Shown: one piece after another, positions 52,311 through 61,316 of the stretch | How positions within the stretch are numbered: position 1 is the first letter of the stretch | Layout: each line of letters opens with the position of its first letter | Source of the DNA: CAZRZN01 sp964604565 | GTDB taxonomy: Bacteria > Pseudomonadota > Alphaproteobacteria > Rhodobacterales > Rhodobacteraceae | Direction: 5' to 3' | Length of the DNA: 64,000 nucleotides | NCBI GenBank assembly: GCA_964604565.1 | Contig: CAZRZN010000001.1 | Location: 12,603-76,602, forward strand | Made by a program: the position numbers and the translations under genes | Notes under the pieces: generated by a model | The model's input: the letters and a program-made list of their open reading frames with translations, nothing else | What the model was told of the DNA's origin: nothing | The model's database searches: none

Positions 52311-54472
52311 CGCCAGAACCTTCCCCAAGAATTCACTGCGTCGGGTTTGTGATAGTCACGCACTTGTTCGTAGAGACGATCTCTCACGTTGAGCCGAGCA
52401 CCGCCATCCCGTGACAGCGACTGAATGACAAGGTCGTTGCTGCTTCTCGAAGGTTTGCCAAGGAAGCTTGCCAGAGGCAGAGTGAAACGGATGCCCTTGT
52501 CAAAGGAGCCTTCCCCAAAATCCTCGAAAGAGGCATCTGTGAAAGTTGCATATGCGCCAACCCTCCAGCCATTTGCAAACTCACGATCGAGAGATAGCGT
52601 AGCGCCGTAGTCACCGGCAAGGTAACGGCCTACATCAACTTGCCCGTGAAAGCCGTTGCCAAAGGCGTAGTAGGCAGAGACATGTCCGTTCACGTCAGGG
52701 ATGTCTCGTTGTGCCCCACTAACCGGGTCAATTGTCGTCATCGACTGAAAACCGAACAGTTGATCGAATTCCCGACGGCGAACATAGTTGAGTTCCGCAC
52801 CCAAGGCAAAACGGCTCGTCACGGGTTTCCACAGGACCTCTGCGGAGACACCGCCATACATTTGTTCGAGATATCCAAGGGTTACGCGCGAATACAGGTT
52901 CTTTCCGGGTCGACTGTAATGAGCCAATTGCAGATATTCGATGGCAGGGTCTCCTTCCGCAGAGTAACGCGCCTGATCGGTGCGCACGCGCGGCAGATTT
53001 GAGGTGTCCTGTCTCTTGACCTCGTCGAGGTTTCCCCCGGCCTTTTTGGTGACGGACCCCGAAAGGACGAGGCTTGGCGTGATTTCGACTTCGGCGGATG
53101 CCCGCAAGCCGGTATCAACGCGGACAGGGTTCTGCGGATCGAATACGGAAAACTGGACGTAGGGTCCGATAGACCAATTGAATTTGGGATAGATACCCTT
53201 GTCGACTTGCGGCACACGCCCATAGGCGTCGACAAAGGTCGTGCGCGCAAGAATTTCGTTGGCGGCTTCATGTTCCAGCCGCTCAAGATCCGACCGCGTG
53301 AAGACCACCGCAGACATTGCCATGCCGTTGACCACGGGGATGATCTCAAAAACTTCTACAGAGGCGGGAAGACTGCGTGTCATGGCACGGGCTATACGGC
53401 CGAAAGCCTGGGATGGCGCACCAAACCTCGGATTGACGAGACGCACAGTTGCACGGTTTGCCTCTAGCTTCAGACCTTCGACAAACATGCCTTCCTTGGA
53501 CGCCAGTTCCGAGAGAGAGGCTTTTGCCGATTGCTTGCGTGCCGGATCGGTCGTCCAGCCAAGATCTGCAGCAGACCCGGGGGCACGCGGTGAAACCGGT
53601 ACGCCGGACGGCTCGTTTCCACCGGGGATTCCCACTGTCTTTGGGTTGATCACAAATGTGAATTGCGCGCCGATTTCCTCGCCGAGGACATGATAGACCG
53701 ACAGTTGGGAGCCGTTTCGCATGCGGTAGTCAAGCGCGAGGTTCCAAGGACTGGTTTTTTCAGTGGCCCCAAGCCGCCGCTCAGGCGCATAATCGTCCGA
53801 CGAGTATTCAAGTTTGATATTGAATCGGTCATTTGGAGCATAGGAAATTCCGCCAAAGGCAGCGACGTCGCCCCGAAAGAAACGTTCGATTTCCGGTATG
53901 CCGCCTCGACCAGAAAATTCTGCGTCAATCGAGCCGCCCTGAACCGTTGCGCTGCCCGGACGACTACCGATTGTGCCGATCGGATTGTATGAGCCAAGCC
54001 GCCCCCATCCCAGACCGCCGGTAATCTTGAGGCCCGGGCGCAGGGTCTTGGTCGCGACAAGATACTCGGCGCTGTAAATGCCTGTGCCGATGAAATCCTG
54101 CAGGCCCACCACAACCGAGGGACGCAGATCGGTTTCTGTCAAAAGTTGATAACGCAGGTCAAAACTTCTGTCGTAGAGGGACGTTCCCGCCACCGCTGAA
54201 TACCGGAAGCTGCCGGACAAGCGCGGCGTGATCTGGAAATTGAGTGTCGTGCGCGTCGTCTCTCCGAATGCTGCAAAGGTCGCAGCGATTGTTGCGTCCG
54301 GCGCGACCTCGGCAGTTGGCATGTCTACCAGCCCCGGCGATCCGAACAGGTTGTAGGAAAGTTGGTTCCGCACGTCCTGAGCCCATGACGCACCCACCAG
54401 AACGGAAAGAAAAGTGCCCGCGAGCGCTGCGCGCCGCACGAAGCCCGATTTTCGCCCCTGAAAACCCGGCAT
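52307..54472 (-). CDS. YjbH-like outer-membrane exopolysaccharide protein
   Basis: 721 residues. A signal peptide (AALAGTFLSVLVGASWAQ) is followed by YjbH/GfcD-type sequence (LSYNLFGSPGLVDMPTAEV near the start, then RPSVVVGLQDFIGTGIYSAE) and a long beta-rich region with alternating aromatic residues, suggesting an outer-membrane barrel. GAGAGGTG before ATG 54472 fixes the start. In E. coli, yjbEFGH affects exopolysaccharide under envelope stress. The companion YjbF-like gene follows with a 4-base overlap; no YjbE or YjbG was seen. Confidence 0.88.
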   Translation of the reverse strand: MPGFQGRKSGFVRRAALAGTFLSVLVGASWAQDVRNQLSYNLFGSPGLVDMPTAEVAPDATIAATFAAFGETTRTTLNFQITPRLSGSFRYSAVAGTSLYDRSFDLRYQLLTETDLRPSVVVGLQDFIGTGIYSAEYLVATKTLRPGLKITGGLGWGRLGSYNPIGTIGSRPGSATVQGGSIDAEFSGRGGIPEIERFFRGDVAAFGGISYAPNDRFNIKLEYSSDDYAPERRLGATEKTSPWNLALDYRMRNGSQLSVYHVLGEEIGAQFTFVINPKTVGIPGGNEPSGVPVSPRAPGSAADLGWTTDPARKQSAKASLSELASKEGMFVEGLKLEANRATVRLVNPRFGAPSQAFGRIARAMTRSLPASVEVFEIIPVVNGMAMSAVVFTRSDLERLEHEAANEILARTTFVDAYGRVPQVDKGIYPKFNWSIGPYVQFSVFDPQNPVRVDTGLRASAEVEITPSLVLSGSVTKKAGGNLDEVKRQDTSNLPRVRTDQARYSAEGDPAIEYLQLAHYSRPGKNLYSRVTLGYLEQMYGGVSAEVLWKPVTSRFALGAELNYVRRREFDQLFGFQSMTTIDPVSGAQRDIPDVNGHVSAYYAFGNGFHGQVDVGRYLAGDYGATLSLDREFANGWRVGAYATFTDASFEDFGEGSFDKGIRFTLPLASFLGKPSRSSNDLVIQSLSRDGGARLNVRDRLYEQVRDYHKPDAVNSWGRFWR

Positions 54473-54631
54473 TGTTTCACCTCTCATTGCCACAATTGTT
54501 CTGAGCCCTTGCTAATGTGTTCTGCTGGATGTGTCCATTATTCGGCGTTCGCGGATCATGCTTTGTGTGAAAATCAGCACGCATCCCCTTCCGCAGGGTC
54601 TGGATTTGCTTTTATCCAACATTTTGAAACG

Positions 54632-54646
54632 TTAAGCGGCTGTTAA
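54632..54646 (+). promoter_or_regulatory. CtrA-type box upstream of motB
   Basis: TTAA GCGGCTG TTAA, an exact TTAA-N7-TTAA match ending 46 bases before the motB ATG. CtrA controls flagellar genes in several Rhodobacterales, so this is a plausible activator site for the flagellar operon. Confidence 0.65.
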
Positions 54647-54692
54647 GAGGCCACGTCCTACACCGGTTCCGGGTGAATGAAAGGTGGGAACG

Positions 54693-55529
54693 ATGAGTGG
54701 CGACAGCAATGTTGCGCCAGTCATCATCAAACGGAAAAAGATCATTGCGGCGAGTGCGCACCATGGCGGTGCCTGGAAGGTGGCATACGCTGACTTCGTG
54801 ACCGCAATGATGGCCTTTTTCATGTTGATGTGGCTGCTGAACGCGACAACCGAAAAGCAACGCAAGGGAATAGCAGACTATTTCAGTCCGACGATCGCGA
54901 TCGCTAGGATTTCAGGCGGCGGAGACGGAGCCCTGGGTGGGGAGTCTGTCTTTGCCGAAAACACTTTACCGCGTGTTGGCAGTGGCGCGACGAGCCTTCG
55001 ACCACAGTCCGAGAGAACCGAGAAAGACTCGTTTTCAGACGACAAGGAAGGCGGGGATCCAGTCGAGACGGAAGCCTTCGAAGAGGTGGAGGACTTTCTT
55101 CTAGGCCGCGGTGGCGAAAGCATGGTGGCGGATGATCTGTTGAAGCATATCGTCACGGAAGTGACCGACGAGGGACTGGTCGTCGAATTCTTCGAGACGG
55201 ATCAGGGGCGTCTTTTCGACGATGATGCCAAGCCGACGCAATTGCTTGATGACTTGGCCCTCGCTCTGGCCCGTGCCTCAGAACTTGTCACGAATCCGGT
55301 TGCCATTGAGGCCCATACAGCCACGTATCCCATTGTTCTTGCGACTAATCCTTCCTGGGATGTCTCACAGAGACGTGCCGATGTCTTTCACGACCTCATG
55401 GTCCGTAGAGGACTGGACGAGGGAAGGGTGCAGCGGGTCACTGCCTATGCAGATCGGGAACCGCGACATGCCAATCTTATGGACATCCGGAACAGTCGCA
55501 TCGAGGTCGTCTTTCTGCGCGGAGAATGA
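54693..55529 (+). CDS. motB: Flagellar motor stator protein MotB
   Basis: 278 residues. An N-terminal basic stretch and IIAASAHHGGAWKVAYADFV lead into the single membrane helix with the proton- or sodium-binding aspartate D34 (VAYADFVTAMMAFFMLMWLL). A long acidic linker precedes the peptidoglycan-binding OmpA-like domain (SQRRADVFHDLMVRRGLDEG, ending NSRIEVVFL). Forms the stator with MotA, encoded 6 kb downstream. ATG 54693 has GGTGGGAACG upstream. Confidence 0.95.
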   Translation: MSGDSNVAPVIIKRKKIIAASAHHGGAWKVAYADFVTAMMAFFMLMWLLNATTEKQRKGIADYFSPTIAIARISGGGDGALGGESVFAENTLPRVGSGATSLRPQSERTEKDSFSDDKEGGDPVETEAFEEVEDFLLGRGGESMVADDLLKHIVTEVTDEGLVVEFFETDQGRLFDDDAKPTQLLDDLALALARASELVTNPVAIEAHTATYPIVLATNPSWDVSQRRADVFHDLMVRRGLDEGRVQRVTAYADREPRHANLMDIRNSRIEVVFLRGE

Positions 55530-55554
55530 AGAGCTTTGTGTGAAATTTTACCTG

Positions 55555-55569
55555 TTAGCCCTGCGTTAA
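55555..55569 (+). promoter_or_regulatory. CtrA-like box upstream of flgE
   Basis: TTAG CCCTGCG TTAA, one mismatch to TTAA-N7-TTAA, ending 55 bases before the flgE ATG. A similar distance to the motB box supports a shared regulator. Confidence 0.5.
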
Positions 55570-55624
55570 GCTGGCAGCCTTATCTGTAGTCCTCGAATTG
55601 AGATGGACAGCAGAAAGGCTAGTC

Positions 55625-56950
55625 ATGACCATATCCTCTTCGCTCAACGCAGGTGTTGCAGGTCTTTCGGCCAACGCGACGCGCCTGGGCACGATCTCGG
55701 ACAATATCGCGAACTCCTCGACAAAAGGATACAAGCGCGTCGAAGCCGATTTTACCTCTATGGTTATGGAGGGCAACGGCAGTACCTATACGGCTGGAGG
55801 GGTGCGGGCGACGACCCAGCGCTTGATCGGTGAAAGCGGTGCGCTGGTCGGCACGTCCAATGCGACGGATCTGGCTGTTCGAGGGCGTGGATTTCTTCCC
55901 GTGGCGCAAGCCTCCCAAGTGCTGGCCGGAAACGGTGATCCGCAAATGTACATGACGACCACCGGCTCCTTCCGGGTGGACGCTGACGGCTACCTGACCA
56001 GCAATTCGGGGCTGATGCTCATGGGATGGAAGGCAAATCCCGACGGAACCATTCCTACGAACGCCCGGGACACCTCCGCATCTCTTGAGCCGGTCAAAAT
56101 TGCACTTAACCAGTATTTGAGCGAGCCGACCACGTCCATGACCCTGGGGCTCAATCTCCCGGCGACTGAAACCAACGCGGCGGCTTCTGGCGATCCTTTG
56201 ACCTTACCTATTGAATATTATGATAATTTCGGCCGATCAGAAAGTCTGACGTTGACCTTTACTCCGACCATTCCGGTGGCGCCGGCGACGGGGTCTTCGA
56301 ACGAGTGGACAATCGAGATGACCGACTCTGCGAGCGGCGGTAACTTGGTAGGTGAGTATGTCGTCACGTTTGATGACACACAGGCCTTGGGCGGCACCTT
56401 GGCTACAGTCGTCCCGGGTCCCAACAATCCTGCGGGAGCCTTGGCATATGATCCAGCGACGGGGTCCGTGATCGTGACCGCCGATGGAGGCCCAATCGAA
56501 ATCAATCTCGGCCGTCCAGGCACAAACGATGGCTTGACCCAAAGATCTGATGCTTTCGCGCCGCTGAACATTGCCAAGGACGGATCGCCCGCAGGCAATA
56601 TGACGTCTGTCGAGATTGATGAGAACGGTTTCGTGTACGCATTTTTCGATACCGGCATCACCTCGATCATATATCAAGTTCCGTTGGTCGACGTTCCCAA
56701 CCCCAACGGTCTGATGGCACTGGACAAGCAAGTCTACATGCCTGCCCCTGAAAGCGGCAACTTCTTCCTGTGGAACGCAGGCAGCGGCCCCACGGGAGAG
56801 GTGGTAAGTTTTGCACGCGAGGAAAGCACGACGGATGTCGCCAGCGAACTCACGGACATGATTCAAACCCAACGAGCCTATTCGTCGAACGCAAAGGTTA
56901 TCCAGACCGTCGACGAGATGCTTCAGGAAACCACCAATATCAAGCGCTGA
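55625..56950 (+). CDS. flgE: Flagellar hook protein FlgE
   Basis: 441 residues. The N-terminus ISSSLNAGVAGLSANATRLG then TISDNIANSSTKGYKRVEAD is the rod/hook D0 signature, with GSTYTAGGVRATTQRLI following. The C-terminal coiled-coil part (ELTDMIQTQRAYSSNAKVIQ then TVDEMLQETTNIKR) is also typical. The variable middle is rich in Thr, Asn and Pro, as in hook domains. AGAAAGGCT precedes the ATG. First gene of the flgEKLI series. Confidence 0.95.
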   Translation: MTISSSLNAGVAGLSANATRLGTISDNIANSSTKGYKRVEADFTSMVMEGNGSTYTAGGVRATTQRLIGESGALVGTSNATDLAVRGRGFLPVAQASQVLAGNGDPQMYMTTTGSFRVDADGYLTSNSGLMLMGWKANPDGTIPTNARDTSASLEPVKIALNQYLSEPTTSMTLGLNLPATETNAAASGDPLTLPIEYYDNFGRSESLTLTFTPTIPVAPATGSSNEWTIEMTDSASGGNLVGEYVVTFDDTQALGGTLATVVPGPNNPAGALAYDPATGSVIVTADGGPIEINLGRPGTNDGLTQRSDAFAPLNIAKDGSPAGNMTSVEIDENGFVYAFFDTGITSIIYQVPLVDVPNPNGLMALDKQVYMPAPESGNFFLWNAGSGPTGEVVSFAREESTTDVASELTDMIQTQRAYSSNAKVIQTVDEMLQETTNIKR

Positions 56951-56983
56951 CGGTAGTCCGCCAGCTCCTTAAGGGAGTCGCAA

Positions 56984-58432
56984 ATGTCTCTTTCCGGTGC
57001 GCTTTACAACGCGTTTAGCGGTTTAAAAGCCAATTCCCGTGCCGCGGGATTGGTTTCGACCAACATCGCAAACGCCACAACCGAAGGTTACGGTCGCCGT
57101 ACACTGGGACTTGTTCCAGGGGCGATCGGCACCACCGGGGGTGTCAGAATTTCCGGCACAATTCGTCATTCAGACCCGGTCCTGACCGGTGACAGGCTGG
57201 TGTCGGATGCACATCTCGGCAATGCTGGAGTCAAATATGCTTTTGCAAGTCGAATCGAGGGTCTTGTTGGAACATCTGGGACAGCGGGTTCCTTGACTGA
57301 CCGTCTCAATACCTTTGAGAATTCACTACTTACTGCATCTTCGAACCCAGCATCGACGCAAAGGTTGGAGCTTGTGGCAAATTCGGCGGATGCTTTGGCC
57401 AAAGCGCTTAATAATCTGTCTGATGAAGTGCAGACTGCACGGCAATCAGCCGATACCAGCATCGCAACGCTGGTTGGCGGACTCAACACAACCCTCGCCA
57501 GGCTGGATAAACTAAATGATAACATCGTCGCAGCGCGGAGCACAGGCAGCGAGGATGCAAGCTTTTACGATGAACGACAGCGTTTGTTGGATGATATTGC
57601 CGAAGTCGTTCCCTTGAGAATAGTTGAACGTGAAAAAGGAGATATCGCAATCTTCACACGTGGTGGGGCAGTTTTGCTTGATGGATCTCCTATAAAAATT
57701 GGTTTTGAATCAAGCTTTGCCATAGGGCCTGGGATGACACTAAATGGGGGGCAATTGAACGGTCTCACTCTCAATGGAACCCCTGTGGACAGAAATGGAA
57801 TGGTTCTCTTTTCCGGAGGGAGTCTTGCGGCGCAATTTGAGATCCGTGATATTGACGCTGTCGAAAGTCAATCTCAGCTCGATGGGATCGCCCGAGATTT
57901 GATAGAGCGGCTGGGTCCGGGTGGTCCAGATACGACACTCGCTGCTACTGATCCCGGGTTATTTACCGATGCAGGCCTGAGCTTCGATCCAGTCTTGGAA
58001 ACGGGAATTGCAGGCCGCATTGAGCTTAACTCTCTCGTGGCACCTGGCAGCGGGGCAGCATGGCGCTTGCGCGATGGACTTGGAGCGGCATCGCAGGGCG
58101 AAGTGGGAGATGCAAGGCTACTGCAGAGCATCAGCACAGCCTTGAACACTGCTACCATTCCAAGTTCTGGAGGCTTGTCCAGTGTATCAAAGAATTTTGC
58201 GAACCACATTTCAGAATTCTCTTCTACGGCCTCAGGTGACAGGGTGCGTGCCGAAAATGGTCAAACCTTCGTTTCAATCCAGAACACAGCCTTGAAGGAA
58301 CTGGAATTATCCAAAGGAGTCGATACTGATCAAGAATTGCAAACATTGATGCAGATCGAACAACACTACACCGCCAATGCGCAGGTCATGTCAACGATCG
58401 ATGACATGCTTGCACGACTTATGTCCATTTAG
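56984..58432 (+). CDS. flgK: Flagellar hook-associated protein FlgK (HAP1)
   Basis: 482 residues. SLSGALYNAFSGLKANSRAA and TNIANATTEGYGRRTLGLVP define the N-terminal hook-filament-junction domain, with the late MQIEQHYTANAQVMSTIDDM ending the C-terminal helix. The central part is more divergent. AAGGGAG precedes the ATG. GC content begins to drop within this gene. It links the hook to the flagellin filament together with FlgL. Confidence 0.95.
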   Translation: MSLSGALYNAFSGLKANSRAAGLVSTNIANATTEGYGRRTLGLVPGAIGTTGGVRISGTIRHSDPVLTGDRLVSDAHLGNAGVKYAFASRIEGLVGTSGTAGSLTDRLNTFENSLLTASSNPASTQRLELVANSADALAKALNNLSDEVQTARQSADTSIATLVGGLNTTLARLDKLNDNIVAARSTGSEDASFYDERQRLLDDIAEVVPLRIVEREKGDIAIFTRGGAVLLDGSPIKIGFESSFAIGPGMTLNGGQLNGLTLNGTPVDRNGMVLFSGGSLAAQFEIRDIDAVESQSQLDGIARDLIERLGPGGPDTTLAATDPGLFTDAGLSFDPVLETGIAGRIELNSLVAPGSGAAWRLRDGLGAASQGEVGDARLLQSISTALNTATIPSSGGLSSVSKNFANHISEFSSTASGDRVRAENGQTFVSIQNTALKELELSKGVDTDQELQTLMQIEQHYTANAQVMSTIDDMLARLMSI

Positions 58433-58443
58433 GGAGGGATGTT

Positions 58444-59442
58444 ATGGAAGTCATAGGAGATATGGCTCGTGCGCTTGTTTTACGCACAAACCAAGTCCGC
58501 CTTCGCCAGGAGATGGATCAACTGGCAGTCGAAGTTGCGACTGGGTTCGTCAAGGATTCCGCTCAGCACTTACATGGGGACTTGACTGGACTACTGGCAA
58601 TTGATCGATCTCTTTCTCAATTAGATACATATCGCGTGAATACAACTGAAGCGACGTTTTTATCCGGATCAATGCAGAACGCACTTGACGAAATTCAGGA
58701 GCGGAGCCAATTGCTTTCTGGCGCTCTAATCGCTGCGGAACTGACACCAAACTCAACATTACTTAATACGATGTCTGAAGATGCGAAGAGCGCATTGAAT
58801 CAGGTGATGAACGGTCTGAACCGTTCTGTTGCTGGACGCTTTTTGTTTTCCGGTATAGCGACAGATCGCGGTGCAGTTGAGAGCGCAGATAAGCTTTTAA
58901 GTGACGTTCGAACGGCCCTAGTTGGACAAACAGAAATGTCAGGAATTCAGGCCGCGCTTGACACGTTTTTTGGTGCCGGAGGAGCCTACGAGACCACAAC
59001 TTACCAAGGCTCGAATACTGGGCTTTCCCCAATGCAATTGAGTGAAACAGAAAGCGCCAGTTTAGACATACGTGCAACGGATCCTGTATTTCGTGAAGTA
59101 TTGAAGCCAATCGTGATGGCATCACTAGCGACCGATGGTTCCTTAGGGTTCACGAACAAAGTTCAGGTTCAAATGCTGACGACTGCTGGGCAGGATCTTC
59201 TTGGTGCGCAGCAGAATGTTGTGGAGTTGCGAGCTGGTCTGGGTGCCCTAGAAGCACGCGTTGAGGAAACCAAAGCGCGAAATTCGGCTGAATACACATC
59301 AACTAATATTGCTCGTCTCGATCTTGTTGGAACCGATCAATATTATACAGCATCGCGTTATGAAAATATCCGTTCTCAACTTGAGAGTATATATACTATC
59401 ACCGCACGGTCTCAACGGCTGTCGCTAGCGGAGTATCTTTGA
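58444..59442 (+). CDS. flgL: Flagellar hook-filament junction protein FlgL (HAP3)
   Basis: 332 residues. Flagellin-like N-terminus (ALVLRTNQVRLRQEMDQLAV), a coiled middle (NALDEIQERSQLLSGAL) and a C-terminal flagellin-type end (SQLESIYTITARSQRLSLAE). GGAGGGA upstream of the ATG. Its stop overlaps the flgI start region. Noticeably more AT-rich than the upstream chromosomal genes. Confidence 0.93.
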   Translation: MEVIGDMARALVLRTNQVRLRQEMDQLAVEVATGFVKDSAQHLHGDLTGLLAIDRSLSQLDTYRVNTTEATFLSGSMQNALDEIQERSQLLSGALIAAELTPNSTLLNTMSEDAKSALNQVMNGLNRSVAGRFLFSGIATDRGAVESADKLLSDVRTALVGQTEMSGIQAALDTFFGAGGAYETTTYQGSNTGLSPMQLSETESASLDIRATDPVFREVLKPIVMASLATDGSLGFTNKVQVQMLTTAGQDLLGAQQNVVELRAGLGALEARVEETKARNSAEYTSTNIARLDLVGTDQYYTASRYENIRSQLESIYTITARSQRLSLAEYL

Positions 59443-60496
59443 TGATATATCGGACTGTCGTCTTCGTATTTCTGCTGACTTCATTTTTTTTACCTGCGGC
59501 CGCACAGTCTGTCCGAATCAAAGATCTAGTTGAGGTCGACGGTGTACGATCTAACGATCTTGTTGGTTATGGCTTGGTAGTTGGGTTGAATGGAACTGGT
59601 GATGGACTCCGTAATTCTCCGTTTACGGAGGAAATAATGTCCAATATTCTCGAGCGATTGGGTGTGAACGTTACTGGCGAACAATTTCGTCCTCGAAATG
59701 TTGCTGCGGTGCTTGTTACTGCCCGTCTCCCACCTTTTGCGCGAGTTGGCAACCAGATTGATATCACGGTTTCTGCTATAGGAGATGCGCAAAGTTTGCT
59801 TGGAGGGACCCTCATCATGACCCCTCTAAACGCTGCCGATGGTCAGATCTATGCTGTTGCCCAAGGTACCATTATCGCGGGTGGTGTTGCAGCGGAAGGT
59901 GATGCCGCGCGTGTAGTCCAAGGTGTACCAACGGCCGGTGTGATCCCTTCCGGTGCCCGTGTGGAACGAGAAGTTCCATTTGACTTCACAAAGCTGTCCA
60001 CATTGCGACTGGCTCTTCGTGAACCGGATTTCACGACCGCGGCGCGGATCGAGGATGTGATAAATAGATCGACTGGTCGCCGCGCTGCCACAATGCTGGA
60101 CTCTGGAACAATCACAGTCGACTTGGCGCGAACGGGAGCTCCATCGCCCGCCCGTGCAGTTGTTGCGATAGAAAACCTATCGGTCGAACCTGAGCGTAAA
60201 GCTCGGGTAGTGGTGGACCAGCGTTCTGGCACCATCGTGATGGGCGCGGATGTCCGTATTTCCAGAGTGGCAGTTTCACAGGGCAACCTCACTCTCCGAA
60301 TCGAGGAGGCTCCTCTTGCGATCCAGCCAAATCCGTTCAGCGAAGGAGATACCGTTGTTGTGCCGCGAACTGGGGCCGCAATTGAAGAAGATCCAGGTAT
60401 AGGCCTGGCAGAGGTCCCTACTGGAACCAATCTGTCTGAAGTCATTGCTGGGCTAAACGCCTTGGGCGTAAGTCCCAGAGACATGATCGATATCCT
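59442..60496 (+). CDS. flgI: Flagellar P-ring protein FlgI, 3' end lost in assembly gap
   Basis: 351 codons visible. A signal peptide (VFVFLLTSFFLPAAAQS) is followed by VRIKDLVEVDGVRSNDLVGY then GLVVGLNGTGDG, the FlgI hallmark, and ISRVAVSQGNLTLRIEEAPL. The sequence stops at NALGVSPRDMIDI where roughly 18 residues remain in relatives. The N run follows, so the apparent in-frame continuation is not part of this protein. ATG 59442 is preferred over a TTG one codon earlier. Forms the P ring in the peptidoglycan layer. Confidence 0.92.
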
Positions 60497-60596
60497 NNNN
60501 NNNNNNNNNNNNNNNNNNNNNNNNNNNNNNNNNNNNNNNNNNNNNNNNNNNNNNNNNNNNNNNNNNNNNNNNNNNNNNNNNNNNNNNNNNNNNNNN
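60497..60596. other. Assembly gap: run of 100 N
   Basis: Exactly 100 unknown bases, a conventional placeholder for a scaffold join. From the missing end of FlgI (about 18 residues) and the missing start of MotA (about 48 residues), at least 200 bases are probably absent, so the true size differs from that shown. Confidence 0.98.
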
Positions 60597-61316
60597 AATG
60601 ATGGTGCCACGGTAAAACACACCCTCAAAGATATTGGAAAAGTGTTCAAGGGAGTGAAGTGGCGACCGGACGACTATCGAGACCTACTTTGTCTATTGTT
60701 TGAATTAATTCGATTAGCAAGACAAAATCCTGTAGCAATCGAGGAACATATTGAAACACCTCAAGAGTCTAATATATTTGGAAAGTATCCGAAAATTTTG
60801 AGGGACCGGGCCGCTATTGAGTTGATCTGTGATACAATGCGGTCCGTCTCAATGAATTATGACGACCCTCATCAAGTTGAAGAAGTATTAGATAAACGAC
60901 TGGAAACAATGCAAAATTCTGCGTTACATTCGAGCCATGCCCTCCAATCGATGGCTGATGCGCTACCAGCACTTGGAATTGTAGCGGCAGTACTTGGGGT
61001 GATTAAAACTATGGGATCAATTGATCAACCACCGGAAGTTCTTGGAAAACTCATCGGTGGGGCATTGGTTGGTACGTTTCTTGGAGTCTTTCTGGCTTAT
61101 GGATTTGTGGGGCCATTTGCAACCAAAGTAAAATCAGTGGCGGAGGAAGATTTGCACTTTTACCATTTGATAAGAGAAGTGTTAGTTGCCAATTTGCATA
61201 ACCATGCAACAAATATTTGTATTGAAGTTGGACGGCAAAACACCCCTGATCTTTGTCGACCAAGCTTTGAGGCTTTGGAAGAGGCTCTAAAATCTGTCAA
61301 GCAGGAAGTAGCATGA
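60597..61316 (+). CDS. motA: Flagellar motor stator protein MotA, 5' end lost in assembly gap
   Basis: 239 codons visible, aligning with MotA from about residue 48 onward. VKHTLKDIGKVFKGVKWRPD, the cytoplasmic NPVAIEEHIETPQES, FGKYPKILRDRAAIELI, and the pore helices SMADALPALGIVAAVLGVIK and GGALVGTFLGVFLAYGFVGP match the family, including the conserved prolines. The N-terminal helix pair falls in the gap. AT-rich compared with flgI. The stop overlaps the next gene (ATGA). Confidence 0.93.
   Translation, partial: NDGATVKHTLKDIGKVFKGVKWRPDDYRDLLCLLFELIRLARQNPVAIEEHIETPQESNIFGKYPKILRDRAAIELICDTMRSVSMNYDDPHQVEEVLDKRLETMQNSALHSSHALQSMADALPALGIVAAVLGVIKTMGSIDQPPEVLGKLIGGALVGTFLGVFLAYGFVGPFATKVKSVAEEDLHFYHLIREVLVANLHNHATNICIEVGRQNTPDLCRPSFEALEEALKSVKQEVA

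Noticed and set aside
59439..61316. Continuous 625-residue frame across the N run
   Set aside because: The halves are FlgI and MotA, each missing one end; the link exists only because N codons are not stops.
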